Part shown: in pieces, positions 62,484 to 64,000 of the stretch
How positions within the stretch are numbered: the first letter of the stretch is position 1
Layout: each line of letters opens with the position of its first letter
Source of the DNA: Amyelois transitella
Taxonomy: Eukaryota > Arthropoda > Insecta > Lepidoptera > Pyralidae
Reading direction: 5' to 3'
Length of the DNA stretch: 64,000 nucleotides
NCBI RefSeq assembly: GCF_032362555.1
Contig: NC_083507.1
Span: forward strand, 7,753,001-7,817,000
Made by a program: the position numbers and the translations under genes
The notes under the pieces: model-generated
The model's database searches: none
What the model saw: only the letters and a program-made list of their open reading frames with translations
What the model was told of the DNA's origin: nothing

Positions 62484-62880
62484 TTGAAGAATAATACATA
62501 CATACATACATAAAATCACGCCTCTTTCCCGGAGGGGTAGGCAGAGACTACCTATTTCCACTTGCCACGATCTCTGCATACTTACTTCGCTTCATCCACA
62601 TTCATAACTCTCTTCATGCAAGCTCGGCGGTTTCGGGTACTTTTGACCTGACCCTTTACCAGGACGTACTTAATTTGATCAAGATACGTTCGTCTAGGTC
62701 TTCCCACTGCGAACTTTCCCTCTACACTTTCCTTGTATATCTGCTTAGTCAACCTGTTTTCATTCATCCTTTCCACATGACCGAACCATCTCAACATACC
62801 CTATTCTATTCCTGTAACTACATCTTTCACATCCCCTTATCACGCTTTTCCTTATCCGTGAAGCGTTATTGAAGAATAAT
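62484..62880 (-). mobile_element. Young 5'-truncated RTE-like LINE, second copy
   Basis: A perfect 12-base target duplication (TTGAAGAATAAT) lies at 62484-62495 and 62869-62880. The insert is only about 373 bases: TATG tail, the shared 3' end, and the last part of the reverse-transcriptase frame (LRWFGHVERMNENRLTKQIY, GRPRRTYLDQIK), nearly identical to the copy at 32454. Orientation is opposite. The frame carries a change or two near its 5' end. Severe 5' truncation with clean flanks is typical of target-primed reverse transcription. Confidence 0.9.
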
Positions 62881-63590
62881 GTTTATTCAATTTTTTTACC
62901 TATAGCAACACGGGCTAAGAGCGATTCGTAGCCCGTGTTATGGGTAACATACGGACATGACGACGCAAAGAATACGGTTTTTGTCACTTGGCTGCGAAAA
63001 CCTTACACTTAAACAAAGGACATTCTTTTACAGGAAAAAAGACACCTAAAATGCTTCAATCATCTTTTTTTAGTAGAAAGTATATGATTACAATAAATAA
63101 TACAAACGTAATAGATAAATCCATTTTTTATTTTTTATTATTAAATAAATCCATTGTCACATAATGTTACAAAGCAAGAAAGATGGCACTAAAAGAGAGA
63201 GCAAAACAGATTTTAATCTTACATTAGGTAACAGTTATCGTAGTATTACTTAATACAAATTTTAACAAAAATATGGAAGTTAATTGTTTAATTCAGCAAC
63301 TAGATATATATCATAGATATGTTTTCATGATGCACCGGCGTAGACGAAGCGTAGTGGATGGAGGACACTGTATGGACACCGCCCTAACGTCTCATTTCTT
63401 GCGATTGCGCTCCATTAGTTTACTCTGGAAAGTTCAAGGCAAGTATTACAGTTATAACAACTAAATGATAACTCTTCTATCGACGAATATTTTATTGTTA
63501 TCTTACTACCTCCTCATCACACTTACTTTAAATGCCGACAATGCATGTTACATGACGTGAAAAGATATGGAATTATATAAAGTCAATTAC

Positions 63591-63714
63591 CTGCTTTGAC
63601 ATATATTGGGTGCATTTGTTTAGCCCTTTTATATATGTCATCTACATTATTTTGTAATGGAATGAATATTGAGTACAAATAATTGGTCATTTCTGTGTAA
63701 TTCATTATTAGCAT
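63591..63714 (-). CDS. Possible exon of an unidentified minus-strand gene
   Basis: Reading from the ATG at 63714, the frame gives MLIMNYTEMTNYLYSIF then IPLQNNVDDIYKRAKQMHP and IYVKA, ending in phase 1 at a good donor (GCAG followed by GTAATT). The frame is open upstream to about 63765, so the true start or an acceptor may lie a little further out. A candidate last exon (63392-63424, SKLMERNRKK and stop after TTTCCAG) does not fit by phase, so the gene model is incomplete. I do not recognise the family. Confidence 0.35.
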
Positions 63715-64000
63715 TTCTTCATTATCTTTAATGTTAATTCGAACTAGAGCAGTAGCAAACGGAAACTACCTATACACTTACATAAATATTATTGTAAATT
63801 TCAGTTACCATCTGATAATCTTTCTTTTTATCCCACGAGAATTTTCATCAATAGAGCGTTAACGATGCATTGTAGTCAAATTGGCACAGGAATGAACTGC
63901 CATTCAAATGATAAATTAAAAGAAAGAAAAATAAAATTAATACTAATACTTTGTCCAATCTTTTATTTTAATTCTGACAGCTCATTTAGTGTTGTGTTAT

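Larger units (their letters stand above)
62191..64000. other. Right flank
   Basis: The left part includes the promoter of the ADIP-like gene. A young LINE insertion occupies 62484-62880. From 62881 to about 63590 the sequence is AT-rich with no clear gene. A possible minus-strand exon lies at 63591-63714. The last 280 bases show nothing recognisable. Confidence 0.5.

Noticed and set aside
63273-63464. 63-codon plus-strand frame
   Set aside because: No domain or conserved pattern; it overlaps a possible minus-strand splice acceptor.

Overview
The window looks like nuclear DNA from a moth or butterfly (Lepidoptera). It is AT-rich, and every gene is cut into short exons with GT-AG borders. The introns and spacers carry many copies of one short retroelement whose tail matches that of an RTE-like LINE also present here, plus several repeat types I know from lepidopteran genomes. 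No species can be named from the sequence alone. Gene models were built by hand, joining exons by reading phase and by comparison with remembered protein families; no search was run.

Layout. 2620-13096 (-): mitochondrial NADP-dependent isocitrate dehydrogenase, 9 coding exons, about 435 aa. 16476-29272 (+): mitochondrial proton-translocating NAD(P) transhydrogenase (Nnt), 22 coding exons, about 1047 aa. 31295-48105 (+): extended synaptotagmin (Esyt2 type), 24 coding exons per transcript, about 807 aa, including a three-way choice of exons in the first C2 domain. 48840-50652 (-): nuclear cap-binding protein CBP20, 4 exons, 162 aa. 52752-58160 (-): a Rho-family GTPase closest to RhoL, 5 exons, 183 aa. 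59954-62190 (-): a coiled-coil protein resembling the N-terminal part of ADIP/SSX2IP, 4 exons, about 258 aa. A possible further minus-strand exon lies at 63591-63714.

The first two genes are arranged head to head about 3.4 kb apart. Both make NADPH in the mitochondrial matrix, so their adjacency may be functional. Esyt2 and CBP20 end tail to tail with only about 0.7 kb between stop codons. The other neighbours share no obvious pathway.

The mobile content is mostly in Esyt2 introns and towards the right end. It comprises two young 5'-truncated LINE insertions with perfect target duplications (32441-33742 and 62484-62880), an old LINE fragment near 1.9-2.4 kb, about a dozen SINE-like copies in both orientations, and a THAP-type exon. 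Near that exon is a flawless inverted repeat with 207-bp arms (45667-46154). The most interesting items are the three interchangeable C2A exons, the partial duplication of the Esyt2 membrane-anchor exon, the perfect inverted repeat, the recent tandem duplication of an Nnt exon, and the LINE/SINE tail sharing. I see no CRISPR array, rRNA or functional tRNA, and no retrovirus-like element.
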